Positions 1 through 10,370 of a DNA stretch of 64,000 bases are shown here, piece after piece (position 1 is the first letter of the stretch; each line of letters starts with the position of its first letter). The position numbers and the translations under genes are program-made. Below the pieces are notes generated by a model, which ran no database searches, was not told where the DNA came from, and saw only the letters and a list, made by a program, of their open reading frames with translations. Where the stretch lies: contig JAGTXZ010000021.1 in the NCBI GenBank assembly GCA_018398575.1, positions 2,170,001-2,234,000 on the forward strand, in the 5' to 3' direction. Origin of the DNA: Ampelomyces quisqualis (taxonomy: Eukaryota > Ascomycota > Dothideomycetes > Pleosporales > Phaeosphaeriaceae).

Positions 1-2530
1 TAATAGTTAAATATCTAGTATATTACAATTATCTATAGGTTACCTTAAAGGCCTATCTGTAAGATTTGTCTTTTTAGACTAATACTTAATCTTAAAGTTA
101 TAAGTAGCTAGCTTTATTACCTAGCTAGCCTATCTTTTAGATAGAGTTAATATGCCTATAAAGCTGCGTAGATTATTATAGTCTATCTATATTTCTAACT
201 AAACTACTAGCCTCTTAACGTAGTAACGCTAGTGCTGCACTACTATAATAATAGTAAGGAGCTCTAGGTTGTATATATAGTGATTCCTTTCTATAGGCAA
301 AAGCTTTCTTAACTAGAAGGCTATAGAGTACTAGGTTCTATTTGCATAAATTTAAAAGAAGATACCTACTACCTCTTAAACAGAGGTATTATTTTCTAGC
401 TTAGATAGAAGCGTATAGTTATAGTACTACAGAACTAGCGTAGTTGTAAACCTGTTACAAAGCTAGCGCTTTGCTTTCTCTGCTGCGTTAGGCTAGTCAA
501 AAGGACTAGACTTTTTTCCTTAAACTAATCTCTTTAAAAGATTAGTAATAGAGCTAATAATAATAGAAAAACTCTATATAAAGCGTTAATAGAAGTTTGC
601 AAAGCCTAGGAAGACTTAAATATCCTTAAAGGATATTAGCGTAGGCTAATTAATAACTGCGCAAACCTATTCTAGATCTATTATAACACTATTAAGGCGT
701 ATAATAAACTCTAGAAACTTAACTTAGTTAGTAGCAAAGGTACACTTCTTTAAGTTAATAAAAAGACTATATTCTTTTAGCTTAGGAAGTACTATTCTTA
801 CCTGTTCCTAATAATTCTCTTCTTTTAAGAAAAAGATTAAGATATTATTAAGATAGATAACGCAAAAGATATCTAAATACAAGACTAAGGGTCTATTAAT
901 ATACTTTCAAAACGTAGCAGGCGCGTTAGTTAGCCTAAAAGGTATAACTATGTATTTAAAGTAGCTATATTGCGTGTAAAACACTATCTTCTACTTATTA
1001 CTTTACTAGATTCCAATCTAGTAATACGCGTTCTTAAGATTAAGCTTAGTAAACTTTACTAATCTATAGAGCTAATTAAGGGTCTCTCTAATTAAGGACA
1101 GAGCTAATCTATTCTTTTTAGTAACTTATTTAAGGCCTTAATAGTCTACGTAAAAGTGTAATCTCTTATTCTTTTTAGACACAAACAAGATAGGTGCTTC
1201 TATAGAGCTTATACTTTCTTAGATCTAGCCTAGGCTCTATACTATTGCCAAGTAGTTACGTAGTACACTTAACTTCTTTAGTAAGAGGTTATAGAGCAGC
1301 CTATATAGAGCTATAGCTCTTTTCTCTAGCTTAATAGTGTAGTTACCTCTATAGTGCTGTAGTAGCGCGTTAGCAGCGTTACTATTTGCAATATCTTTAA
1401 AGCTCTTAAGTTTAATACGCTATAATAGGCATTTAGTAGAGAAGAATTATAGGCTACCTACTAAGACTACGTACACGCTTAGCTTATTATAAAAAGATTC
1501 TGTAAAAGTTTTAGTGTCTTTAAATCTTATTGTATTAGTGTTAAGCTTATAGCGCTACTACTTTAACTTATAGTTAAGCTACGCGTAAGCCTTTTCTAGC
1601 TCCTGTAAATAAACTAGCTATTTCTAAGATTAAAGAAGCTTTAAAGCTTACTATAATAGTTTTTCTAAATACGCTAATAATAATCTATGTAGCCTATTTA
1701 TACAGATTACCTAGGCTACTTATATTAGTAAGTATATTACTAATAGCAATTAGAATAACTTATCTCTTAACACAAGAATAGTTTAGATAAGCTGTATAAC
1801 ACTTACTTATTATTAATCTAGCTCTACTATAGTAGTAGCTGTTACTCTACTTGTTAGTAAACTAAGAGGTATACTATAAGTATAAGCTAGATTAGAGCTT
1901 TCTCTTCTTAACCTTATAAGTCTTTTTACTAGAAACTACTCTACTCTTAGGTAAGAGATTATGCTACTTAGTCTTGCGCTAGGATTAATACAAAGAACTT
2001 AGATTATTTGCTAGAACCTAGTTATTCTTACTCTTAGTAGTACTAGTAGTAGTAGCGTTCTTCTTATAGGCGCGCGCGTAAGCTATCTTATTAATTATAA
2101 CAGTAGGATTCTTCTTAGGCAGCTGCCTAAGTTAGTAATAAACTAGATTAAGAGTAGAAAAAATATACTATAATAGAGAAGATTAAGCAAGTAGTTAATA
2201 AAGTAGATAATAATAAGAATTAATAGATAAGTAGCTAGTTAATAAGTTAATTAATAGGTTAATTAATACTCTAGAGTATAAGAATATAGAAGTAGGTAAG
2301 CTTCTTAAACTTAAGTAACATAATAGCTAGGTAATAAGGTTACTTATACACTCTCTTACCTAATTGCGTAATCTTACTCTATAATAACATATATAAATAG
2401 ACTGCTTCTTACCTAGCTAATAAGCTAAGTAATAACAAATACTTTAAACTAAAGCTTAACTAATAGGTAAACCTACACTAAAAGTCTGCTTGCGCCTACC
2501 CTACAGAACTACCTGCTTATAAGAACCTTA
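1..2530 (-). mobile_element. Ty3/Gypsy family B remnant, antisense, truncated by window edge
   Basis: This AT-rich block reads on the minus strand as a decayed Gypsy-type polyprotein if TAG/TAA are taken as former glutamine codons. Reverse transcriptase and RNase H are recognisable between about 150 and 1310. The part from about 1350 to 2100 should hold protease and gag but is too decayed for me to confirm. The 3' part lies off the left edge. About 2200-2530 is very AT-rich and may be LTR or leader; I found no second LTR copy. The amino-acid reading differs clearly from the Gypsy copies at 12-17 kb and 21.5-24.8 kb, so I treat it as a separate family. Confidence 0.75.
150..1310 (-). pseudogene. 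Gypsy-B pol: reverse transcriptase and RNase H, degenerate
   Basis: Read on the minus strand, the order is: a finger motif like APILFVSKKNKR with FYVDYQGLNK (about 1130-1210), then NAYYQIGI (about 1015-1040), then FRLTNAPATFQKYI (about 895-935), then the catalytic box. Downstream, FANFYQRFI near 590-620 begins the connection to RNase H. These are the diagnostic Ty3/Gypsy reverse transcriptase blocks in the right order and spacing. The catalytic YxDD box reads Y-L-N-N at 835-857: both aspartates are asparagine, each explained by a G-to-A change as RIP makes. Many internal TAG/TAA stops remain. It is non-functional. Confidence 0.8.
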
Positions 2531-2532
2531 TA

Positions 2533-3386
2533 CGTTAGGAAAATTTAACGTTGTTAGAGTTAGTAACATCTGCGACACTGTTAGAATAGTTAACTAGACA
2601 GTTCTTAACTGTACTCAACTGTCCCTAGAGTCCCCTATTTGTTCTAGCTGCCTATTTTGCCTGAAACGCTTAAACTGCTCCACCCGCTCCACTCGCTCTA
2701 CCTGCCCCACCCGCGCCATTACGTTATTATCCTAAAAACCTTAAATATAGAGTTTGATTTTCTCTTTAAAACGCACTTTTTATATTTCTTATAGCTGCTC
2801 TTGTTGTTAAGATGCAAGGCAGTAAAGTTTGTAAATTTTAATGTTCTTTGCTAAGGCTTGTTTTTGCTAAAGCTCTAGCACTTTAATTAGATAATATATT
2901 ATACTTTTTTTTTAAAGAAATAGTAACTTAACAGGTAATTTTGCCTTATAACATTGCTATTAATTATTATTATACAGCAGGCGCCTAGATCTAGTGCATT
3001 GAACGTACTTAGGGTTTTTTTTAAAAAAACATTCAACATTATAACTTTAAGGCGCTGTATCTTAAGAACTAGAGCAGCTAAAAAAATTCTGAATAGTGCA
3101 TTTTAAAGAAGGAATTCCGCCCTATATTTTGTATTTTTAGATTACTTACGTAATTATGAAAGTACAGCAATACAGTCACGTGAGTAAAATTGGCAACACT
3201 AGCAACACTAGCAACACTAGTAACACAAGTAATACAGGCAACTTACTATTAGGTTGCTGTTAGGTTGCTAGCAACTAGAAGTAAGTAAGGCAACTTTAGC
3301 AAATTATCTAGTAGATAGTATTACTGTTAGGCTGCTGTAGGTTACAGCAATTAAGCTAATTAGATTAATTTTAAATTTTTCTAACG
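2533..3386 (+). mobile_element. 0.85 kb non-autonomous TIR element, copy 1
   Basis: The element starts CGTTAGGAAAA and ends with the near inverse TTTTTCTAACG, flanked by TA on both sides (2531-2532 and 3387-3388). No coding potential is visible. Its left ~100 bp resembles the left end of the giant element E at 24807. Its right ~220 bp resembles the right end of E (40708 onward, inverted), including clustered GTTGCTAGT-like subterminal motifs and a CACGTG inside TCACGTGA near 3177. The central ~550 bp does not match the E ends. Most likely a deletion or hybrid derivative mobilised in trans by E. Confidence 0.8.
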
Positions 3387-3689
3387 TAATACTTTTTAAA
3401 GTATTAATTTTTATAGCAACCTATATATTAAGACCTATAAAGTAGAAAGAATATCTCTAATATTTAAGGCTCTATAGTTAGTTCTCTAGAATAAGTAAGA
3501 ATAATAGACAAAAGAAGTTTTTTAGCATATTAAGAGGCAAACTACTTAACAAGTAAGAAAAGGTTTTTAGGTTAATAAGAAGTAAACTGCTTAAAGAGTA
3601 AGAGAAGTAATTAAGTAGTTAAGATTAATCTTAGTACTAAGAAAAGCTATATAAGAGTAGAAATACTAAGTTAAATATAATAATTATAG

Positions 3690-3805
3690 AAGCTAAGTAA
3701 TACTATAGAATAGATTGTTATAAGTAAAAAGATTGTATTACTTCTTTTATACTATGTAAAGATAGATTAGATTAAATACACTAAGCTAAGAGATAGCTTA
3801 ATTAG
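3690..3805 (+). repeat. Dispersed repeat, inverted partner at 10775-10890
   Basis: The sequence from AGCTAAGTAATACTATAGA through CTTCTTTTATACTATG and AAAGATAGATTAGAT to AATACACTAAG reappears reverse-complemented at about 10775-10890 with a few differences, mostly transitions. Identity of the parent element is unknown; terminal or subterminal transposon sequence is likely. The two copies bracket the gene island. Confidence 0.6.
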
Positions 3806-3910
3806 TTAGTCTAGTTCTAAATAGACTCTTATTCTTTTAGTAACATGCTTAGGTATTATATATAATAACTCTATAATCTGCTAATTTATATACTCTGTTA
3901 TACACCTTCT

Positions 3911-3942
3911 AGATTAGGCAAACTTATTAGCTTGCCTAATCT
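3911..3942. repeat. Perfect 11-bp inverted repeat (hairpin)
   Basis: AGATTAGGCAA at 3911-3921 is followed, after a 10-nt loop, by its exact complement TTGCCTAATCT at 3932-3942. It lies in transposon-derived spacer. No following T-run or gene suggests terminator function. Confidence 0.6.
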
Positions 3943-4143
3943 GTTTAGTAGAGTAAAAGTAGTAATAGAGGTAAATAGCAAAGCTACTCTATATTACAAG
4001 CGTTATATTACTCTATTTATTAGCTTAAACGCGTATTATTAGCGTATAAAAATTCTTAATTATTTACTATATATGTAACTAAATCTAATATTAGTACTAT
4101 TTACTTAAAATTATAGCCTAATTTATCTTAACTAGGCCTTATA

Positions 4144-4994
4144 CGTTAGGAAAATTTAAAATTAATCTGATTAGCCTAATTACTGCGACCCGCAGCGGCC
4201 TAACAGCAATACTGTCTACTAGACAATTTGCTAAAGTTACTCCACTTACTTCTAGTTGCTAGCAACCTAACAGCAACCTAACAGCAACCTAATAGAGTTA
4301 CTAGATCTAATAAAGTTGCTAGTGTTACTAAATTACCAATTTTACTCACGTGACTGTATTGCTGTATTTTTATAATTACGTAAGTAACCCAAAAATACAA
4401 AATATAGAGCGGAATTCCCTCTTTAAAATGCACTATTCAGAATTTTTTTCGCTGCTCTAGACATTGAGATATGGCGCCTTAAAGTTATAATGTTTAATTT
4501 TTTTTAAAAAAAAACTTCAAGTACGTTCAACACCCTAGATCTAGGCGCCCACTATATAATAATAACTAATAGAAATGTTACAAGGTAAAATTACCTGTTT
4601 AGTTACTATCTCTTTAAAAAAAATATAATATATTATCTAATTAAAGTGCTAGAGCTTTAGCAAAAACAAGCCTTAGCAAAGAACGTTAAAATCTACAAAC
4701 GTTACTACTATGCATCTTAACAACTAGAGCAGCTATAAGAAATCTAAAAAGTTTGTTTTAAAGAGAAAATTAAGCTCTATATTCTAGGTTTTTAGAATAA
4801 TAACGTAATAGCGCGAGTAGGGCAGGTAGGGCAAGTAGAGCAGTTAGAGCAATTTAAGCGTTTTAGGCTAATTAGGTAGCTAGAACAAATAGGAGACTCT
4901 AGAGACAGTTAAGTATAGTTAAGAACTGTCTAGTTAACTATTCTAACAGTGTTACTAATGTTATAGGCGTTGCTAACGTTGTGTTTTCCTAACG
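4144..4994 (-). mobile_element. 0.85 kb non-autonomous TIR element, copy 2 (inverted)
   Basis: This is the reverse-oriented partner of the copy at 2533-3386. It begins CGTTAGGAAAA and ends TTTTCCTAACG (perfect 11-bp terminal inverted repeats), with TA at 4142-4143 and 4995-4996. The end near 4144 is the E right end, including the repeated GCAACCTAACA motif at about 4260-4290. The end near 4994 is the E left end (GTTAAGAACTGTCTAGTTAA at about 4918-4937). No open frame. The inverted pair with about 0.76 kb between could fold into a long hairpin. Confidence 0.85.
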
Positions 4995-4996
4995 TA

Positions 4997-5372
4997 TAAG
5001 AATATTAGAGTATAGGTGTATAGAAATATAGAATAGGCTTATTTTACTAATATATTATAATTTTAGTAGACTATACTAACAAAATACAATAGGCTACTAA
5101 ATATAGAACTTTTAATATTACTATATAATATATCTTAGCGCGTTAATAGTTTAGTTATCTTCTTCTAATCTACTAGATAGGCTTGTAAACAGAGCTATAT
5201 ATAGAGATTTTAGAGATAAGATAATATAGAGTAAGCTAGAGAAGTTTAAGAGTAAAAGTATTAGTAACTGTTTAGATAGCTCTAGAACAGATTAAGACGC
5301 TAAGAAGGAGACAGATAATAAAGTATAGCTACAAGTTACTCCTTCTAACCTAATCCTTTACTACCTCTTTAT
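4997..5372. other. AT-rich spacer up to the island boundary
   Basis: Transposon-like, TpA-rich DNA with no supported gene. A plus-strand stretch around 5185-5360 can be read with only two or three TAG/TAA stops, in a lysine- and serine-rich composition, but I recognise no family. Base composition changes abruptly at about 5372, where GC-balanced DNA of the monooxygenase 3' flank begins. Confidence 0.5.
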
Positions 5373-5470
5373 TTGGGTGTGTGATAGTAGAACATTCACA
5401 CTGCCAAGAACCTCTCCTCTGCACGGACCTCAGCCAATACAAGCGCACCTTGTTAAGCACCTCCGTATAG

Positions 5471-7289
5471 CTAATGTGATGGAACACGTCCAGTATGTGT
5501 TTCAGCCCATTCACGAACCAGTCCTTTGTAATCTTCTGGACCGTACGGCTCGAACATATCTGCCAACCTACCCACTTTTCGATGGCTCTTCACACCAAGA
5601 TCGCGCAGTAACATGTCCACATAGGGCAAAGCATCAAAGACGAAGTCTGGCAGCCTATCACCATAACCACAAGGGTACCTCCACTTGCCAAATCGGTTGT
5701 GCAATATTGCTTCCCATTGAGCCTGTTCGCGCGGCGGCAGCCTGTCCAATTTGCCATCAAAGAATGCCGATATCCATAGAGCTTGTGCTTGCGCAACTAG
5801 CGGGGTAGAGATGGATGAAGTCATGCCGGCAAATGCGATGTTCTGCTTCTCTAAAGCCGCTGGAGGAGTCAAAAAGCGGTAGAGGCAGAAGGGCTGGTTC
5901 ATGTCTTCCTTTTCTTCTCCTGTTGCGCTGGAAGCTATGTCAGGCTGGTCTTTCAATCGTGGAAACCTAGCCAAGATCTCTGCATCGGCGTTCTCGACAA
6001 TCAGACCAGGCTGAGAACGATAACAGGGCATGCCAAGCTCTGCAAGACGTCCCGTTGGGAGGAACTTAATTGGCGGGCAAGATTTCCATCCTGTTGCGCA
6101 CAAAAGTGCGTCGACCTGAATTGATTGGCCGTTTGATAGGTGAATGCTGGTGCTTGACAGACTCGTCACGTCAGCCAGATGGACGCGGATCTTTCCATCG
6201 CGGACGAGTTGGAGGAAATCTGTTGGGAAATTCAAGATGCTCAAACCGCTGCCAATCCAGAAGGCAGATTTCCACGGTTTCAACTTTTTGGTCTCCGTGT
6301 GTTTATCGAAGCCCGCCCCTCGAATGGCATCGGCACCGAGAATACCCCAGAAAGTATCGACGATCTTGCGTCCAATCCAGGTGCCGTGAAAGAAGCGCCT
6401 TATACTCCCATACCCATCTTCATCGCCCCAAACACATGGACTTAGCCATTGTAGGAAACGCGTGTGGACCAGCTTTTCGAGCCATTTTTTCATTGGCGTT
6501 ACGTATGGTGGAACCATCCATGTCGGTCCGCGCCCACTGGTTCGTATGATCATCTCAACGGAGACGTCAGCTGCGGCATATGTGTATGCGGCATCCCAGG
6601 CACTCTTTGCCCCTCCAAGTACTGCAACGCTGTGTACGTTTTTTACTGTGCCAGCGTGGGCAGCGAAGTCCTTCGAGTGGATGATCGGGCCCTTGAAATC
6701 TTGTTGTCCGTCGATAGTTGGTACATAAGGCTCGGACGTCAGGCCAGTGGCAACCACGAGCTTATCAGTCTTCAACCGCGTTCTCTCGCCAGTTACCGTG
6801 TTCTGAATATCCAGAACCCAGGCTCCTTCTTTCTCCTCAGCCGCATCTACGCGTGTGTCGAAGCGCATACGAGAGAGCAGACCAAAATGCTTTGCGTACG
6901 CAGTCAGGTACCTGTGTATAGTGCTTGCTGGAATATGCTCGCCCGGTCCAACGCCATACGTTGCAGTGTCCATGGGAAAGTCGCTGTATTCGTAGGTACC
7001 CAACATGTTATTCGATTTCAGTCCAGGGTACAATCGCTCCGAAGCCCAGACACCGCCCGCGCTTGAAGCGCTATCAAGCACCAGAATGCGCTCATCCTGG
7101 TGCAGCTCAAAGTAGGTTTTGGCAACGGCGAGGCCATACCATCCTGGAACTAAGTGTCAGTGAGAATTCATCGCCGGCTGCTCATTCTTGTGGTGCATTT
7201 GAATCAATGAAAGAACCAGTAAGTATAAAGATTACAGGATATCTTTTTGACGTACCAGCGCCAACAACAACGAGATTGACTGATTCCAT
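5471..7289 (-). CDS. FAD-dependent monooxygenase (flavin-containing monooxygenase type)
   Basis: The model joins exon 7289-7256 and exon 7143-5471, giving 568 aa. The 112-bp intron (7255-7144) has donor GTACGT and acceptor TTCCAG, and splicing restores the FAD-binding GAGWYG loop (residues 10-15), which supports the ATG at 7289. Further signs: FxGxxxHSxxF at about 161-171 (FMO fingerprint), a second nucleotide-binding stretch GGAKSA at about 188-193 (NADPH side), and ATGW at about 361-364. The family uses FAD, NADPH and O2 to oxygenate nitrogen, sulfur or carbonyl carbon of small molecules; the substrate cannot be told. Length is typical. No stops or RIP damage, although AT-rich DNA starts under 100 bp past the stop. 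Alternative: a Baeyer-Villiger-type enzyme or a tailoring enzyme of secondary metabolism. No cluster genes are visible here. Confidence 0.9.
7144..7255 (-). other. Intron of the monooxygenase gene
   Basis: Donor G|GTACGT at 7255 and acceptor TTCCAG ending at 7144. An alternative acceptor ending CTTAG, 5 nt upstream, shifts the phase and breaks the glycine motif, so I prefer TTCCAG. Confidence 0.85.
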
Positions 7290-8989
7290 GAGATTATTCC
7301 GGAATGCTAACGAATGTTGTTCATGAACAAGGATACGCGCAAGGACACGCACAAAGTAATGAGAAAGAGATAAACGACCAGGACGAACGCACTTTCAGTA
7401 CTGCCCACGGTATGGAGTATACAGGATATACGTCCGTAGTGAGAAGGTACGGGCAGTTTTGGGTCTACTGATGTCGCTTCCAATAAGTACGGAGCTAGGA
7501 TGTCACCACCAGCACGCTGCCAAGCGTTCACAGTGCAATGTCCAGGGGTATACGGATCTTTACCAGGTTCAGGTGGCACCTGGTATTTCGGAAAGCAATA
7601 CATACGGAGTATACCGGGTGCGCGATAATGTCTCCCCACAAAACCTACAGCCCCGCACGTGGGGTAGATTCCGTCGACTCTCCTTCGCCTGGATGTACTG
7701 CACGTCAGAAATACCAATGAAACGCCGAGCAAACTTTGGAGCTTTGTGACGCGCATGTTAGGAGGACCTGTAGCACACGAAGAGCTTTAAAATAAGATGT
7801 TGTATGACTAGTCCTGTTGAGGTACACAAGCTTTGTAGGATCATGTTCATTCCTTGGCCTTTTCATTGGTATTTCCGCCATGCAGTAACGCGATGGGAAA
7901 AGGCCCTTTTCAGAACTTCGATATACTTAGAACAGTGACATTGACTGGGGTGAGCCCAACACTACTCGGGCCCAACACCGACTGCGTCTACCGCCTCTTC
8001 GTGCAGACGATGGAAACTATAGGGATTTGATAGGAGGTTTTTGAGTTTGTATCCGGGCGTTGTTTTGAACGCTAGGTCGCTATTTGTAAGCTCTTGTAGT
8101 AGCTACAATACAGTTTTACGTTACTTTCCACAACAGGCCACTCGAAAATGCCGCAATCTGCATCTTAGCAATAAAGGCAACTCTAAAAAATGAGATCACA
8201 ATACTATTAACGCCCTTGTCTCGGCTTCCAAATATCACAAAGACACGAGGTGAACGGGTAGGACGTGACGTTGATTCAAGCAAGAAGTCTATAATGGCGC
8301 ACAGTCACTTTTTTGGGTGGGAAACTGACTTATTCAGCATACAATACTTCTGACCAAGACCTCTGTCACTTTCCGTATATTGTGGCATGCGGTACTTCGA
8401 AGAAACTGTTGGGCCCGAGGAATGCAGTGCCCTCCCTCTATAAACGGATCTAAGTACGGAGTACGGAGTACGGAGTAGAGAACTGTGGCGTAATAGGTTG
8501 CCAGGCACGGGGTACTGAAGCACAGATTTTGCAGGCATTGTAGCCAATAGCAGAGCTTGCGTCCCCATTCCAAAAGCTATTTGACGGGATCAGCGAACAC
8601 AGACCTCGTGACCCACCTATACTACTTTTCCCGATACTACAGTAGTATTAGGAGAAACAGGGCTGTCCTTACGTTATCTCATCTAATCTATGGCGAGATC
8701 CGTCCTAAGTAGGTTTAAAGCCGTTTATGTGCCATCCCAAGACAGGTCGGAAAGCACCCTACATGGATATAGCTTTAAAAAGCTACCTTAGCCGCCTGCT
8801 CTACCGCCTGGCTGCATCCTAGCTGACCCTGTTGTGACGCTTTTGCCTATGAGCCTATGCCCTTGCTATTCACGCCCGCTAATAATCCGTTCATAGCAGT
8901 CTTAATAGCGGCGCCGCCTCTTCGCCCTGACAACACTCGTTATCCTTCTCTGACAGCCTTTACATTCAGAATTAGAGAGCAAAGACACA
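7290..8989. promoter_or_regulatory. 1.7 kb intergenic region between divergent genes
   Basis: GC-balanced DNA between the start codons of the monooxygenase (-) and the membrane-protein gene (+), so it must contain both promoters. It has a TATAAAC at about 8438-8444, CCAAT at 8544-8548 and a TACGGAG heptamer array at 8455-8477; TACGGAGTATACC recurs at about 7604. Frames open for 60-150 codons occur but show no family resemblance, domain or plausible splice structure, so I call no gene. Composition is intermediate near 8100-8220, so an old, mostly lost gene or transposon piece there cannot be excluded. Confidence 0.5.
8455..8477 (+). repeat. TACGGAG heptamer repeat, 3.3 units
   Basis: Three exact head-to-tail copies of TACGGAG followed by TA. 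A related single site lies at about 7604. It sits about 510 bp upstream of the membrane-protein start codon. Function unknown. Confidence 0.8.
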
Positions 8990-10370
8990 ATGCCAGGTGA
9001 CTTTACCATAGAGGCATTTACTCTCCTGGGTATAGGCGTTGCAGTTATCGGTACCAGAACCGTGTGCCGTGCGAAGACCGTAGGCGTAAGAAATTTCCAG
9101 CTCGACGATTACCTGTACGTTTGCTCGGGAAAGAGAAAATGGTATCGTCCTTATACTAACGCTACTATCCCCGGTTTCTAAGTATGCTTGTTGCTGCTGT
9201 TCGTGTTATCTCTCCTAGTAGTCTCGCTCCTTAAACCATCGGTGGTCGAGGCTAATTAAAGTGCTACAGATAATATATTCCTTTGAGACTGCAGCAGCAT
9301 ACATTGTTGGCGCTTGGTGGCACGGCTTAGCCAACAATGGTTTGACAGATAAGCAGCGTGCGGCTCTGGATCCGGTTTCAGAGGAATTCCAGTTACGTGT
9401 TGGCGGTTCCAAGACCCAGTTAGCAGGTTGGAGCTTATACACACTGCTGTTATGGACGCTAAAGCTGTGCATGTGCTACTTCTACTCTCGATTGACGTAG
9501 GTCTTCTTCTCGTTACGTTGTATTCGGCATGCGTGTCAGTTTATAATCGGTTGCTCACTGCACTACCAGGTCAGGGCTATACCTTCTAGCAATGCGTGTC
9601 AAGCTTGGTTACGTCCTTATCGGCGCGACTTATCTGGCGACGGTAATGTCTATTTTACTCAGCTGCCGACCATTTCACAAGAATTGGCAAATGTACCCAG
9701 ATCCAGGAAGTACGTTACCAGAACCCCTGAGCTCAGCTTCGAAAACATCTTATGTTAACAAACCTTGTTAGACTACTGTCAGCCCGCAGTCTCCAGGATC
9801 GACCTCCTCGTGACAGTAGTACTCAACGTGGTCACCGACATATACCTCATCTCAATTCCTCTTCCAATGCTCTGGAGCGCGAACCTCAGGATGCAAAACA
9901 AGATCTCTCTAATGATGATTTTCAGTGGGGGTTTACTTGTCATGGCCGCAGGTATATTGCGATGTATCTTGATTATTCAAGATCCCATTGGCGGTGCCCA
10001 AGCAGCAGGTAGCTGGGCAATCCGCGAAACCTTTATCGCAGTAGTCATTGGCAACCTACCTATGATTTACCCATTTGTTCGTCGAGGTGTTGAGCGAGTT
10101 TATACTGTGTATACGACGTCTCGCATAAGTCAAAATGCTACAAGCAATAACAACGTTGATCTTGAGCACTCCAGTCGGGGCAGGATGCGCAGCCTCTACG
10201 AACTGCCAACTTGGAACGACGACGATGCCGAATTTGAGCAGCTGAGCAGCAGATCCACAAGTCGCACACCGGCGAACAATCGAAATGGCACTGGCATCAT
10301 GAAAACGGAAGAAATTGAAGTCAAGGTTGCGGAGGGTGGACCGCTTGAGAAGACCAATATGTTCAGATAG
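8990..10370 (+). CDS. Fungal rhodopsin-domain integral membrane protein (PTH11-like class)
   Basis: My model joins 8990-9114, 9183-9198, 9270-9496, 9570-9709 and 9772-10370: 1107 nt, 368 aa. Seven hydrophobic helices follow: about 9-27, 42-62, 98-121, 135-155, 178-200, 212-234 and 250-272, then a polar tail of about 95 residues rich in serine, asparagine and acidic residues, presumably cytosolic. Family landmarks are DDYLMLVAA after helix 1, WWHGLANNG (63-71), LLWTLKLCMCYFYSRLT (107-123), CRPFH in the fourth segment, PDPGNYCQPAVSRI spanning exon 4/5, and a WAIRETF before helix 7. These match the fungal rhodopsin-like domain family, plasma-membrane proteins often compared with GPCRs; ligand and role are unknown. 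All introns are 62-73 bp. Exon 2 is only 16 bp. No frameshift or stop is needed to explain. Confidence 0.88.
9115..9182 (+). other. Intron 1 of the membrane-protein gene
   Basis: Donor GTACGT at 9115, a branch-like ACTAAC at about 9155-9160, acceptor CTAAG at 9182. Read-through instead meets a stop at about 9179, so splicing is required. Confidence 0.75.
9183..9198 (+). other. Predicted 16-nt micro-exon
   Basis: It completes the codon begun in exon 1 and encodes MLVAA, exactly what the family has after DDYL. The downstream donor is GTTCGT, which is weak. Without this exon the DDYL(M/L) segment is broken. Confidence 0.65.

Larger units (their letters stand above)
3389..4141. other. AT-rich spacer between the two small elements
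   Basis: No gene is readable here on either strand. The stretch about 3690-3805 is similar, in inverted orientation, to about 10775-10890 on the other side of the gene island, so it is part of a dispersed repeat. A clean hairpin lies at 3911-3942. Short direct repetitions such as AAACTRCTTAA with AAGTAAGAAAAGG/AGTAAGAGAAG occur near 3540-3610. RIP-like composition throughout. Confidence 0.5.

Noticed and set aside
5377..5808. Plus-strand open frame of 143 codons, and similar open frames at 6070-7326
   Set aside because: They lie antisense to the well-supported monooxygenase gene and have no family resemblance.
7307..7756. Minus-strand open frame of 149 codons and overlapping plus-strand frames
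   Set aside because: Odd composition, no domain, no splice pattern; it lies in the presumed promoter region of the monooxygenase.
8305..8573. Two overlapping minus-strand frames of 79-87 codons
   Set aside because: They overlap in different frames, contain the TACGGAG microsatellite and resemble no protein.
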